A stretch of 64,000 bases of DNA from Nocardioides plantarum. GTDB taxonomy: Bacteria; Actinomycetota; Actinomycetes; Propionibacteriales; Nocardioidaceae. The notes beneath the pieces were generated by a model. It searched no databases. It saw only the letters and a program-made list of their open reading frames with translations, and had not been told where the DNA came from. This document shows, piece after piece, positions 32,818 to 40,746 of this stretch. Within the stretch, counting starts at the first letter, position 1. Every line of letters starts with the position of its first letter. The stretch lies in the NCBI RefSeq assembly GCF_006346395.1, contig NZ_VDMS01000006.1:1-64000 (forward strand), written 5' to 3'. A program made the position numbers and the translations under genes.

Positions 32818-35800
32818 GTGGGCTCGCGACCACTAGGTTCGAGCGTTCGTCCACCGCTCTCGAGGAGTTCCCCCATCTCTGCTCACCGCCGCCTGACCGC
32901 TGCGCTCGTCTCGGTCTCGCTCGTCTGGTCCGTGCTCGCGCTCGGCCCCGCCACCGCCCAAGCCGCCCCCGCCGCCACGGCCACCACCACCGACGCCCGA
33001 CGCGACGCGCCGCACGACCCCGACACCTACTACGCCGGCACCAGCGGCCTCTCGGGCGCGACCCTGGCGGCCCAGCTCCACACGATCATCAAGGGCCACA
33101 CGAAGCTGAGCTACTCAGGCGTCTACGACGCGCTCCCGGTCACCGATCCCGACCCCGCGCGCCCCGGCTACCTCATCGACTTCTACTCCGGCACGAGCAT
33201 CCTGGCCAGCAACCGGTGCGGGTCGTCCTGCGCCGGCGGGGCGTGGAACCGCGAGCACACCTGGCCGCAGAGCCACGGCAACTTCGGCACGTCCGCGGGG
33301 ATCGGGACCGACCTGCACCACATGCGCCCGGAGTTCGGCACCACCAACTCCTCGCGCGGCAACCTCGACTTCGACGACACCGCGAGCGGCACGGTGCCCG
33401 ACTGCGCCGTCTGCACCCGCGACTCCGACTCGTTCGAGGGACGCGACGCCACCAAGGGCGACCTGGCCCGAGGCCTGCTCTACATGGCGGTGCGCTACGA
33501 GGGCGACAGCGGCGAGCTCAACCTCAAGATGAACGACCGCACCTGCAACGAGTCCGGCACGCCCAACATGGGCAAGCTCTCCACGCTCGTCGCCTGGTCG
33601 CTGGCCGATCCGCCGGACGACCGCGAGCGGGCCCGCAACGACCTGGTCGACGGCACCTACCAGCACAACCGCAACCCGTTCATCGACCACCCCGAGTGGG
33701 TCACGTCGGTCTTCGGCGACGGCGTGGGCCAGGGCCCCGCCTGCGGCAGCACGTCGGGCTCCGACTACGCCCCGGGCGGCAGCGGCCCCGCCAACACCGC
33801 CCCCACCGCCTCGCCGCGCACGGCCACGACCACCGAGGACAGCCCCGTCACGGCGACCCTCGCGGCGACCGACGCCGACGGGGACACGCTCACCTGGTCG
33901 GTCGTCTCCGGCCGCGGCCCCGCTCACGGTACGGCGAGCATCACCCAGGGCGCCCCGGCGCAGCTGAGCTACACCCCGGCCGCCGACTTCCACGGCACCG
34001 ACGCGGTCGGCGTACGCGTCTCCGACGGGCGCGGCGGCACGGCCGACACCACCGTCACGATCACCGTCACCCCGGTCAACGACCCGCCCGTCGCCGCGGC
34101 GGCATCGCTCACGGCGCCGGCCGGCGCCGGCACGGCGGTCACGCTCCTCGGCTCCGACGTCGACGGCGACGCGCTCACCTACGCGGTCCTCGCCCAGCCC
34201 GCCCACGGCACGGTCGCCCTCGACGGTGCGACCGCGACCTACACCCCCACCGCCGGGTACGCCGGCCCCGACACGTTCACCTACACCGTCCGCGACCCCT
34301 CCGGCGCCACGTCGGAGGCCGCGACCGTGTCGATCACGGTGACCGCCGCCGTGTCGCACGACCCGGTCGCGGCGGCCGACCAGGTGACCACCCCCGAGGA
34401 CCAGCCCGTGACCGTCACCCTGACGGCCACCGACCCCGACGGCGACCCGCTGTCCTACTCGCTGGGCCGCCGGCCGGCCCACGGCACGGTCCGCCTCGCC
34501 GGCGACCGGGCGACCTACACGCCCGAGCGCGACTTCCACGGCGCCGACTCCTTCACCTTCACCGCCTCGGACCCCTCGACGGTCTCGGCACCGGCGACCG
34601 TCTCGATCGTGGTCACCCCCGTCAACGACGCGCCGGTCGCGACCCCGGCGAGCGCCACCACGCGCGAGAGCAACCCCGTCGTGCTCGCCCTGAGCGGCAG
34701 CGACGTCGACGGCGACACCCTGACCTACGCCCTGGCCAGCGCGCCGATGCACGGCACGGTGACGCTGGCCGGCGCCCAGGCGTCGTACACCCCCGCGGCG
34801 GGCTTCAGCGGCACCGACTCGTTCACCTGGACGGTCTCGGACGGCGCCGCGACGACGACGGCCACCGCGACGGTCACGGTGACGCCCAACCGCCGCCCGA
34901 CCACGGCCGCCGTGTCGGCGACCACCACCGAGGACAGCAGCGGCGTCACCGTCGTGCTGGCCGGCACCGACTCCGACGACGACCCGCTGACCTACGCCGC
35001 CGTCGCCGCCCCGGAGCACGGGACGGTCGAGGTCGCCGGAGGCACCGCGACCTACACCCCCGCGCCCGGGTTCAGCGGCACCGACACCTTCACCTACACG
35101 GCCTCCGACGGGCTCAGCACCTCCGTCCCGGCCACCGTCACCGTGACGGTCGTGCCGGTCAACCACCCGCCGACGGTCTCGCCGGTCGTGGTCACCACCA
35201 CCGCCGGTACGCCGGTCACGGTGACGCTCGTCGACCTCGGGGCCACCGACCCGGACGACGACGCCGTCACCATCAGCGCCGTCAGCTCCGAGCGGGCCGT
35301 CGTGTCGCAGGACGGCCGGACGGTGACCTACACCCCGACCGTCCGCTCGGGCACCGACGCGTTCCTCGTCACCGTCACCGACGCCCGGGGCGCCACCTCG
35401 CAGGCGGAGGTCACGGTCACCATCACCGCCCGCGCGGCCACGCTGTCGCTCTCGACGCCCAAGGCGACGCGCGGCTCTCGGGTCACCACCACGATCACGG
35501 CGAGAGGACCCAGCGGGCCGCGGCCCACCGGCACCGTCACCCTGCGGACCACGGGCAAGACGCTCGGCACCGCCACGCTGCGGGCCGACGGCACCGCGAC
35601 CGTCTCGTGGATCCCGACGAAGGCCGGGGCGACCAGCCTGGCCGCCGACTACTCCGGCGACGCCACCCTGTTCGCGCCGAGCACGACGCCCGTCAGCAAG
35701 ATCGCGGTGGCCCGGTCGGCCTCCCGCCTCGGCTTCACCTCGGGCACGCTCAAGCGTGGCCGCGCCGGTGTCCTCAAGGTCTCGGTGCGCAGCGTCTCCG

Positions 35801-35994
35801 GCGCCTACGCGACCGGCAAGGTGCAGCTGACGGTGGCGGGCAGGAAGATCACCGCCACGCTGACCAAGGGCGTCGCGAGGTTCACCGTCGCCAAGCTCCC
35901 CCAGGCCACCCGGCTGTCCGTCTCCGCGCGCTACGTCGGGGACACGCAGTACGCCGCCGGCTCGGCCACGCACACCTACGCGATCGGGAAGTAG
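32818..35994 (+). CDS. Secreted endonuclease I with tandem Ig/cadherin-like domains
   Basis: 1058 residues from GTG 32818. A signal peptide begins about residue 20 (HRRLTAALVSVSLVWSVLALGPATAQA). An ATC at 32875 with GAGGAG 7 nt upstream would be the ideal start but is non-standard. Residues about 60-310 are Endonuclease_1: NREHTWPQSHGNFG and DLHHMRPEFGTTNSSRGNLDF hold the His-Me-type active site. Then come about six 95-residue repeats (ATTTEDSPV...GDxLTYxxxxxPxHGTV...YTPxxxFxGTDxFTYT) and C-terminal Ig-like domains (GPRPTGTVTLRTTGKTLG). A probable extracellular DNase held at or near the cell surface; no LPXTG or terminal TM. Confidence 0.88.
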   Translation: MGSRPLGSSVRPPLSRSSPISAHRRLTAALVSVSLVWSVLALGPATAQAAPAATATTTDARRDAPHDPDTYYAGTSGLSGATLAAQLHTIIKGHTKLSYSGVYDALPVTDPDPARPGYLIDFYSGTSILASNRCGSSCAGGAWNREHTWPQSHGNFGTSAGIGTDLHHMRPEFGTTNSSRGNLDFDDTASGTVPDCAVCTRDSDSFEGRDATKGDLARGLLYMAVRYEGDSGELNLKMNDRTCNESGTPNMGKLSTLVAWSLADPPDDRERARNDLVDGTYQHNRNPFIDHPEWVTSVFGDGVGQGPACGSTSGSDYAPGGSGPANTAPTASPRTATTTEDSPVTATLAATDADGDTLTWSVVSGRGPAHGTASITQGAPAQLSYTPAADFHGTDAVGVRVSDGRGGTADTTVTITVTPVNDPPVAAAASLTAPAGAGTAVTLLGSDVDGDALTYAVLAQPAHGTVALDGATATYTPTAGYAGPDTFTYTVRDPSGATSEAATVSITVTAAVSHDPVAAADQVTTPEDQPVTVTLTATDPDGDPLSYSLGRRPAHGTVRLAGDRATYTPERDFHGADSFTFTASDPSTVSAPATVSIVVTPVNDAPVATPASATTRESNPVVLALSGSDVDGDTLTYALASAPMHGTVTLAGAQASYTPAAGFSGTDSFTWTVSDGAATTTATATVTVTPNRRPTTAAVSATTTEDSSGVTVVLAGTDSDDDPLTYAAVAAPEHGTVEVAGGTATYTPAPGFSGTDTFTYTASDGLSTSVPATVTVTVVPVNHPPTVSPVVVTTTAGTPVTVTLVDLGATDPDDDAVTISAVSSERAVVSQDGRTVTYTPTVRSGTDAFLVTVTDARGATSQAEVTVTITARAATLSLSTPKATRGSRVTTTITARGPSGPRPTGTVTLRTTGKTLGTATLRADGTATVSWIPTKAGATSLAADYSGDATLFAPSTTPVSKIAVARSASRLGFTSGTLKRGRAGVLKVSVRSVSGAYATGKVQLTVAGRKITATLTKGVARFTVAKLPQATRLSVSARYVGDTQYAAGSATHTYAIGK

Positions 35995-36016
35995 CCCGTC
36001 GGCCGTCGCCCGGGAC

Positions 36017-36427
36017 TCACTCCTGGGCGGCGGCCTTCTTGGCGGCCCGCTCGGCCTTGGCGATGGTCTCCTCGACCAGCGAGTTGAGGCGACCGCCGTG
36101 CGACCAGCCGGCGTAGTGGCAGGCCAGGATGACGATCTCGCGCAGGGCGGTGGCGTCGAGGTCGCCCGAGGACAGGGCGGCGGGGACCTGGATCGTCAGC
36201 ACGTCGTGCTGGTTGGAGCCGATCAGCAGGCCGATGAGCAGCAGCCGGCGGTCGCGGTCGGTGAGGCCGGGACGGTTCCAGATGTCGGCGAAGAGGTGGT
36301 CGGCGGTGTAGCCGAAGAAGTCGCCTTGCCCGTCGGTCATCTCGAAGCCGTAGACCTGCTCCATCTTCTCCAGGCCGAGGCGGCGCTTCTCGGGGAGGTC
36401 GTCGAACTTGCCCGTGGAGTCAGCCAT
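36017..36427 (-). CDS. Carboxymuconolactone-decarboxylase-like protein
   Basis: 136 residues. The CMD fold is recognisable in LFADIWNRPGLTDRDRRLLLIGLLIG and LREIVILACHYAGWSHGGRLNSLVEE. Only one Cys is present, so this is not an AhpD-type CxxC peroxidase; the HYAGW motif is that of PcaC. In the M. tuberculosis cyp51 locus a PcaC-like gene (Rv0771, from memory) holds the same place. True decarboxylase activity is unproven. Starts 1 bp after the dehydrogenase stop; last gene of the operon. Confidence 0.87.
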   Translation of the reverse strand: MADSTGKFDDLPEKRRLGLEKMEQVYGFEMTDGQGDFFGYTADHLFADIWNRPGLTDRDRRLLLIGLLIGSNQHDVLTIQVPAALSSGDLDATALREIVILACHYAGWSHGGRLNSLVEETIAKAERAAKKAAAQE

Positions 36428-36428
36428 G

Positions 36429-37259
36429 TCAGAGTCCCAATCCGGGTCGGAGGCGGGTGAGCGCCAGGTCGGCGAGCGGTACGTCGACGCCGAGCTCGTC
36501 GGCGAGGGCGGTGGCGAAGCGCAGGTCCTTCTCGCCGAGGTCGGCGACGTGGGTGAAGACCCCGTGCCAGAAGTCGTCCTGGGCGATCGGGGCGGTGGTC
36601 TCGCGGTACATGATCGCGCCGGGACCGCCGGTGATCGCGTCGGTGTGGCGTACGACGTCACCGAGGTCCTTCAGCGAGAGCCCGGCCGCCTCGGCCAGCC
36701 GCTGTGCCTCGGTGACGGCCGTGAAGGCCACGAAGTGCAGGAGGTTGCGGGCGAGCTTCATCTTGGTGCCCGAGCCGATCGGGCCGGCGTGCACGACCTT
36801 GGAGCCCATCACCTCGAGCGCGGGTCGGGCGGCGGCGTACGCCTCGTCGGACCCGCCGACCATGATCGCCAGGGTGCCCTCGGCGGCCCCCATCGGACCA
36901 CCGGAGACGGGGGCGTCCACGACCTTGACGCCGTGGCTCGCCGCGACGTCGGCGAGCTGGCCGGGGGTGTCGGTCGCGACGGTCGAGTGGATGACGACGG
37001 TCTGCCGGTCCCCCGACACCCCCAGCACCTCGCCGAGCACGTCACGGACCTGGTCGTCGTCGCGCACCATCACGCAGATCACGTCGACGTCCGCGGCCAG
37101 CTCGGCGACGGACGCCGCGGCCCTGGCCCCCGCGGCGACGAGCTCCTCGACGGGAGCCGCCGCGACGTCGTACACCACGAGGTCGAGGTCGGACGCCGCC
37201 AACCGCAGCGCCATCGGCCTGCCGATGTTGCCGAGGCCGATGAAGCCGACGGCGGTCAT
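36429..37259 (-). CDS. 3-hydroxyisobutyrate dehydrogenase-like beta-hydroxyacid dehydrogenase
   Basis: 276 residues. Cofactor motif VGFIGLGNIGRPMALRL, substrate motif VVDAPVSGGPMGAAEGTLAIMVGG, catalytic Lys in GSGTKMKLARNLLHF. The enzyme family oxidises beta-hydroxyacids to semialdehydes with NAD(P). The gene matches the Rv0770 slot of the mycobacterial cyp51 locus. ATG 37259 is preceded by a type-D palindrome at 37268 rather than by directly coupled coding sequence. Confidence 0.9.
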   Translation of the reverse strand: MTAVGFIGLGNIGRPMALRLAASDLDLVVYDVAAAPVEELVAAGARAAASVAELAADVDVICVMVRDDDQVRDVLGEVLGVSGDRQTVVIHSTVATDTPGQLADVAASHGVKVVDAPVSGGPMGAAEGTLAIMVGGSDEAYAAARPALEVMGSKVVHAGPIGSGTKMKLARNLLHFVAFTAVTEAQRLAEAAGLSLKDLGDVVRHTDAITGGPGAIMYRETTAPIAQDDFWHGVFTHVADLGEKDLRFATALADELGVDVPLADLALTRLRPGLGL

Positions 37260-37267
37260 CGGGCCAC

Positions 37268-37345
37268 CCACTCGTGCAATCGAACGAGTTGAGAAGCCCA
37301 GGGCGCCGATCCGTCCACCAACCCGTTCGATTGCGCGAGTTGGTG
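37268..37345. repeat. Two inverted type-D palindromes in an intergenic gap
   Basis: 37268-37293 carries CACTCGTGCAATCGAACGAG; 37316-37345 carries CGTTCGATTGCGCGAG between arms CACCAAC and GTTGGTG. They lie in opposite orientation 22 bp apart, between the SDR and the dehydrogenase of the operon, and could pair with each other as a large hairpin. Confidence 0.7.
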
Positions 37346-37365
37346 CGTCGCCCCGCTCAGCCTCG

Positions 37366-38106
37366 TCATGCCCGGAACGTCTGTCCGCCGTCGACCGCGA
37401 TGATCTGGCCGGTGATCCAGGACGCCTCGTCGGACAGCAGGAAGAGGCAGGCGCCGACCATGTCGTCGACGGTGCCCATCCGCTTGATGGCCAGGCTGTT
37501 GCGCACGATGTCCATCGCCGCGTCGCCGGCCTGGACGCGCGTAGCCTCGGTGTCGGTCGGGCCGGGCGCGATGGCGTTGACCCGGATCCCCTGCCCGCCG
37601 AGCTCGTGCGCGAGCTGCTGGGTGAGGCCGTTGACGCCGACCTTGGCCAGGCCGTAGAAGCCGGAGTAGAGGTAGGCCGCGGTGGAGCTCTGGTTGACGA
37701 TCGCGCCGCCGCCGCGCGAGGCCATCGACCGGTAGCAGGCGCGCGTCATCACCAGCGCGCCGTCCATGTTGACCGCCATGAACCTCCGGTAGTAGTCCCA
37801 GTCGACGCTGATCAGCAGGTCGAAGGCCATCTCGCCGTAGATCGCGGCGTTGTTGACCAGCAGGTCGATGCCGCCGCACGCCGCCGTGGCCGCCTCCACC
37901 ATCGCCTCGGCCGACTCGGCCGACGACACGTCGGTGCGGACGTACAGCCCGCCGATGTCGGCCGCGACCCTCTCGCCCGCCTCGACGCTGATGTCGGCCA
38001 CCACGACCGACGCTCCCTCCGCGGCCAGCGCTCGCGCGTAGGCCTCGCCGATGCCCTGCGCCGCGCCCGTGACGACCGCGACCTTGCCTGCGAACCTGGT
38101 GCTCAT
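37366..38106 (-). CDS. SDR family oxidoreductase
   Basis: 246 residues, classical SDR: VVTGAAQGIGEAYARAL, LVNNAAIYGE, active Ser in VNQSSTAAY, YGLAK as Tyr-x3-Lys, and PGPTDTEATR after. A VVVADISVE strand suggests NAD. It corresponds to Rv0769 in the M. tuberculosis cyp51 neighbourhood (from memory). Probably oxidises a sterol- or terpenoid-derived alcohol, but the substrate is unproven. It is separated from the aldehyde dehydrogenase by 154 bp carrying two palindromic repeats. Confidence 0.92.
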   Translation of the reverse strand: MSTRFAGKVAVVTGAAQGIGEAYARALAAEGASVVVADISVEAGERVAADIGGLYVRTDVSSAESAEAMVEAATAACGGIDLLVNNAAIYGEMAFDLLISVDWDYYRRFMAVNMDGALVMTRACYRSMASRGGGAIVNQSSTAAYLYSGFYGLAKVGVNGLTQQLAHELGGQGIRVNAIAPGPTDTEATRVQAGDAAMDIVRNSLAIKRMGTVDDMVGACLFLLSDEASWITGQIIAVDGGQTFRA

Positions 38107-38125
38107 GCTGGTCCTGTCTCTCCTA

Positions 38126-38250
38126 CGTCGGTTGAGGTGCGAGGAGCGCTAGCGACGAGCCTCGAACCCACTGGCCCGGCGTGCGCGACTCGCTCATGTC
38201 GTCGTCGTGATGGTGGTTTCGAGGCTCGCTCCGCTCGCACCTCAACCACC
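38126..38250. repeat. Type-A and type-B palindromic repeat pair
   Basis: Type A at 38126-38169 has the centre GCGCTAGCGACGAG and CCTCGAACCC end; type B at 38212-38250 reads GGTTTCGAGGCTCGCTCCGC onward to CTCAACCACC. The outer blocks of B are the reverse complement of A. The pair fills the gap between the ALDH stop (38261) and the SDR start (38106). Confidence 0.8.
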
Positions 38251-38260
38251 GTTCGCAGGC

Positions 38261-39739
38261 TCACGCCGGGAACGCCAGCGTCTTCGTCTCGAGGTACTCC
38301 TCGAACCCGGCGACACCCATCTCCCGGCCAATCCCGGACTGCTTGTAGCCGCCGAACGGAGCGTCCGGGCTGAACCACACGCCGCCGTTGACCGCGAGGG
38401 TGCCGGTGCGGACCCGCGCGGCCACGGCCTTCGCCCGCTCCAGCGACGCGGAGTCGACCGAGCCGGACAGGCCGTACGCCGAGTCGTTGGCGATGCGGAC
38501 CGCGTCGTCGTCGCCGTCGTGCGGGATGACGACGAGGACGGGTCCGAAGATCTCCTCCTGCGCCAGGCGCGAGGAGTTGTCGAGGCCGGCCACCACGGTC
38601 GGGGTGATCCAGAAGCCGTCCTGGTCGATGACGGTGCCGCCCGTGGCGAAGGTGCCGCCCTCCTCGACCGCGAGCTTCAGGTAGGCCTCGACCCGGTCGC
38701 GCTGGATCGCCGAGATCACCGGGCCGCAGATGGCACCCGGGTCGGCCGGGTCCTTGGCGCCGATCGACTCCATCGTCGCGGCGGCGACCTGCACGGCCTC
38801 GTCGTACCGATCGCGCGGGACCACCAGGCGCGTGGTGATCGCGCAGCCCTGGCCGGCGTGGATGCAGGCGGTGAACGCCGTCGCGCCGGCGACCGCGGCG
38901 ACGTCGGCGTCGTCGAGCGCGATCGCGGCGGACTTGCCGCCGAGCTCGAGGAACACCCTCTTCAGCGTCGGGGCCGCCGCGGCCATGATCGCGCGACCGA
39001 CGTCGGTGGAGCCGGTGAACGACACCATGTCGACCCGCGGGTCGGTCGACAGCACCGCGGCCACCTCGTTGGAGAGCGGCGTGACGACGTTGAAGACACC
39101 GGCCGGGATGTCGGTGCACTCGGCGACGAGCCGGCCGAGCTCGCAGGCCACCCACGGGGTGTCGGGCGCCGGCTTGAGCACCACGGTGCAGCCTGCGGCG
39201 AGGGCCGGGCCGACCTTGGCCAGGTTGATCTGCGTCGGCACGTTCCACGGCGTGATCGCAGCGACCACGCCGACGGGCTCGCGGCGCACGGTCCGGCGGG
39301 ACTTGATGCCCATCGGGGCGGCGACGCCGAGGTCGGTCTCGAACGCGTAGGACTCCAGCAGGTCGGTGACCCACTTCAGGCCCTCGACGGGTACGTCGAA
39401 GCCGGCGGCGCCCATCATGAACCCGGGCATGCCGACCTCGGCGGTGGTGAGCGCCTCGAAGGCGTCCTTCTCCTCCAGCAGCGCCGCGTGCAGCTGACGC
39501 AGGCAGCGCACCCGCAGCTCGGTGTTCGTCGACCAGTCGGTCTCGTCGAACGCCCGGCGCGCGGCGCCGATCGCGGCGTCGACGTCGTCGACGGTCGAGT
39601 CGGGCGCCTGCCCGATCTCCTGGCCCGTGGCGGGGTTGAGGATCGGGTACGTCGCTCCCCCGCTCGCGGGGCCGAGCTTGCCGTCGACGTACTGCTGGGG
39701 AGGCGCCCACGCGGTCGTCGAGCCTGTCGAGACGGTCAC
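38261..39739 (-). CDS. Aldehyde dehydrogenase
   Basis: 492 residues. NAD site VVAAITPWNVPTQINLAKVGPALAAGCTVVLKP, SFTGSTDVGRAIM, catalytic Glu in FLELGGKSA, catalytic Cys in IHAGQGCAITTRL, and late motif EEIFGPVL. It matches aldA (Rv0768) of the mycobacterial cyp51 locus. It presumably oxidises an aldehyde formed by the P450/SDR steps. The GTG start overlaps the NTF2-like stop (GTGA), and its first residues VTVSTGSTT come from a type-C repeat, so the repeat created or rewrote the N-terminus. Confidence 0.94.
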   Translation of the reverse strand: MTVSTGSTTAWAPPQQYVDGKLGPASGGATYPILNPATGQEIGQAPDSTVDDVDAAIGAARRAFDETDWSTNTELRVRCLRQLHAALLEEKDAFEALTTAEVGMPGFMMGAAGFDVPVEGLKWVTDLLESYAFETDLGVAAPMGIKSRRTVRREPVGVVAAITPWNVPTQINLAKVGPALAAGCTVVLKPAPDTPWVACELGRLVAECTDIPAGVFNVVTPLSNEVAAVLSTDPRVDMVSFTGSTDVGRAIMAAAAPTLKRVFLELGGKSAAIALDDADVAAVAGATAFTACIHAGQGCAITTRLVVPRDRYDEAVQVAAATMESIGAKDPADPGAICGPVISAIQRDRVEAYLKLAVEEGGTFATGGTVIDQDGFWITPTVVAGLDNSSRLAQEEIFGPVLVVIPHDGDDDAVRIANDSAYGLSGSVDSASLERAKAVAARVRTGTLAVNGGVWFSPDAPFGGYKQSGIGREMGVAGFEEYLETKTLAFPA

Positions 39740-39770
39740 GACGTCCCCTCGGTGGTCGAGCCTGTCGAGG
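39713..39770. repeat. Two type-C repeats across the ALDH start and NTF2-like gene end
   Basis: 39713-39733 (GTCGTCGAGCCTGTCGAGAC) codes the STGSTT after the ALDH start; 39751-39770 (GGTGGTCGAGCCTGTCGAGG) codes TSTGSTT near the end of the NTF2-like protein. Both are read in frame on the minus strand. Confidence 0.8.
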
Positions 39771-40395
39771 TCGTGATCAGGTACATCCCGGCCTCGACCG
39801 GCGGCGGCCAGACCGGGGACGGGATGTCCGAGAGGTGGTAGTGCCCGGGCACGCCGTGGCCGGCGACCTCCATCCGCTTGAGCAGCGTGGCGGGCGCCTT
39901 GCCGGCCTTGAGGATCTCGATGAACGTGTGCGCGGTCGACGGCATGTCGAACCAGTCGCGCTGCCAGGCGAACTTGAGCCTGCCCACGTCGGCGCCGGAG
40001 GTCTGTCGTTCGACGCCGAACCACGAGCCACCGATGCCGAGGATCTCGTACTCCCGGCCGGTCTCGTCGTTGGTGATGCCGGACCGCTGCTTCCAGAAGC
40101 CCACGATCATGGCGTTGCGGTCGTCGACGACGGTCGCCTGGTAGTCGTAGTGCCACCCGTCGAAGCCGTCCATCTCGATGCCGATCGCCCAGTCCCGGAT
40201 CTGGTCGCGCCCGACCGCCATGAAGTGCTCGTCGTGGCTGTACATCCAGCCGTACGACGCGTCCTCGGCGTACCACTCGGCCATCACGCGCCAGTCGCCC
40301 TGCTGCTCGGCGTCGCGGTTGACCTGCAACCAGGACTCCCAGAACTCGTCGAGCTCGGCTCTCGTCAGGTCGGGGGTCGGGCTCGTCGAGACCAT
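39736..40395 (-). CDS. NTF2-fold (SnoaL-like) protein
   Basis: 219 residues. The N-terminal NTF2-like part has the typical first helix (ELDEFWESWLQVNRDAEQQGDWRVMAEWYAEDASYGW), then HFMAVGRDQIRDWAI and strands. NTF2-fold proteins next to sterol P450s can be isomerases or dehydratases (ketosteroid isomerase fold); no catalytic Asp pair can be assigned with confidence. ATG 40395 was chosen; a GTG at 40401 overlapping the ferredoxin stop is an alternative. The C-terminus carries a repeat-derived TSTGSTTEGTS. Confidence 0.82.
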   Translation of the reverse strand: MVSTSPTPDLTRAELDEFWESWLQVNRDAEQQGDWRVMAEWYAEDASYGWMYSHDEHFMAVGRDQIRDWAIGIEMDGFDGWHYDYQATVVDDRNAMIVGFWKQRSGITNDETGREYEILGIGGSWFGVERQTSGADVGRLKFAWQRDWFDMPSTAHTFIEILKAGKAPATLLKRMEVAGHGVPGHYHLSDIPSPVWPPPVEAGMYLITTSTGSTTEGTS

Positions 40396-40397
40396 CG

Positions 40398-40601
40398 TCA
40401 CTCCTCCTCCATGGCCAGCGCCATCGCTGGGCAGTACTGCACCGCGGCCCGTACGTCGGACCGCAGGGACTCGTCGGGGCGCTCGTCGAGCACCACCACC
40501 ACATCGGCGTCGTCGTCGAAGTCGAAGACGTCGGGCGCCTCGCCGGTGCACATCTGGTGCCCCTGGCACAGGTCGAGGTCGGCGACCACGCGGAAGGTCA
40601 C
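40398..40601 (-). CDS. Ferredoxin of the 3Fe-4S P450-partner type
   Basis: 67 residues. The cluster motif CQGHQMC near residue 12 (Cys-x2-His-x2-Cys: His in place of the second Cys) with the distal QYCPAMAL gives the 3Fe-4S type that transfers electrons to actinobacterial P450s. In M. tuberculosis the ferredoxin Rv0763c sits beside CYP51 and has the same replaced Cys, as I recall. Acidic C-terminus MALAMEEE. The GTG start is separated from CYP51 by 145 bp holding two palindromic repeats. Confidence 0.9.
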   Translation of the reverse strand: MTFRVVADLDLCQGHQMCTGEAPDVFDFDDDADVVVVLDERPDESLRSDVRAAVQYCPAMALAMEEE

Positions 40602-40623
40602 GTCGCCCCCACCTCCACCCCCA

Positions 40624-40740
40624 CGTCGGTCGAGGTGCGAGGAGCGCTGGCGACGAGCCTCGAGACCCCCGCAGCCGACGCTCGACCCGACCCGCTGCTC
40701 GGTAGTCTCGAGGCTCGCTCCGCTCGCACCTCGACCGGCG
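40624..40740. repeat. Type-A and type-B repeat pair between CYP51 and ferredoxin
   Basis: Type A at 40624-40668 (GGTCGAGGTGCGAGGAGCGC, then TGGCGACGAGCCTCGAGACC) and type B at 40701-40740 (GTCTCGAGGCTCGCTCCGCT, then CGCACCTCGACCGG) are inverted copies. A transcript through this gap could fold into a large stem, which may uncouple ferredoxin from P450 expression. Confidence 0.8.
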
Positions 40741-40746
40741 TGGGGG

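Noticed and set aside
33115..35973. 952-codon frame antisense to the nuclease gene
   Set aside because: Antisense shadow of the repeat gene; its composition (Gly/Arg/Val) mirrors the repeats and no known domain appears.
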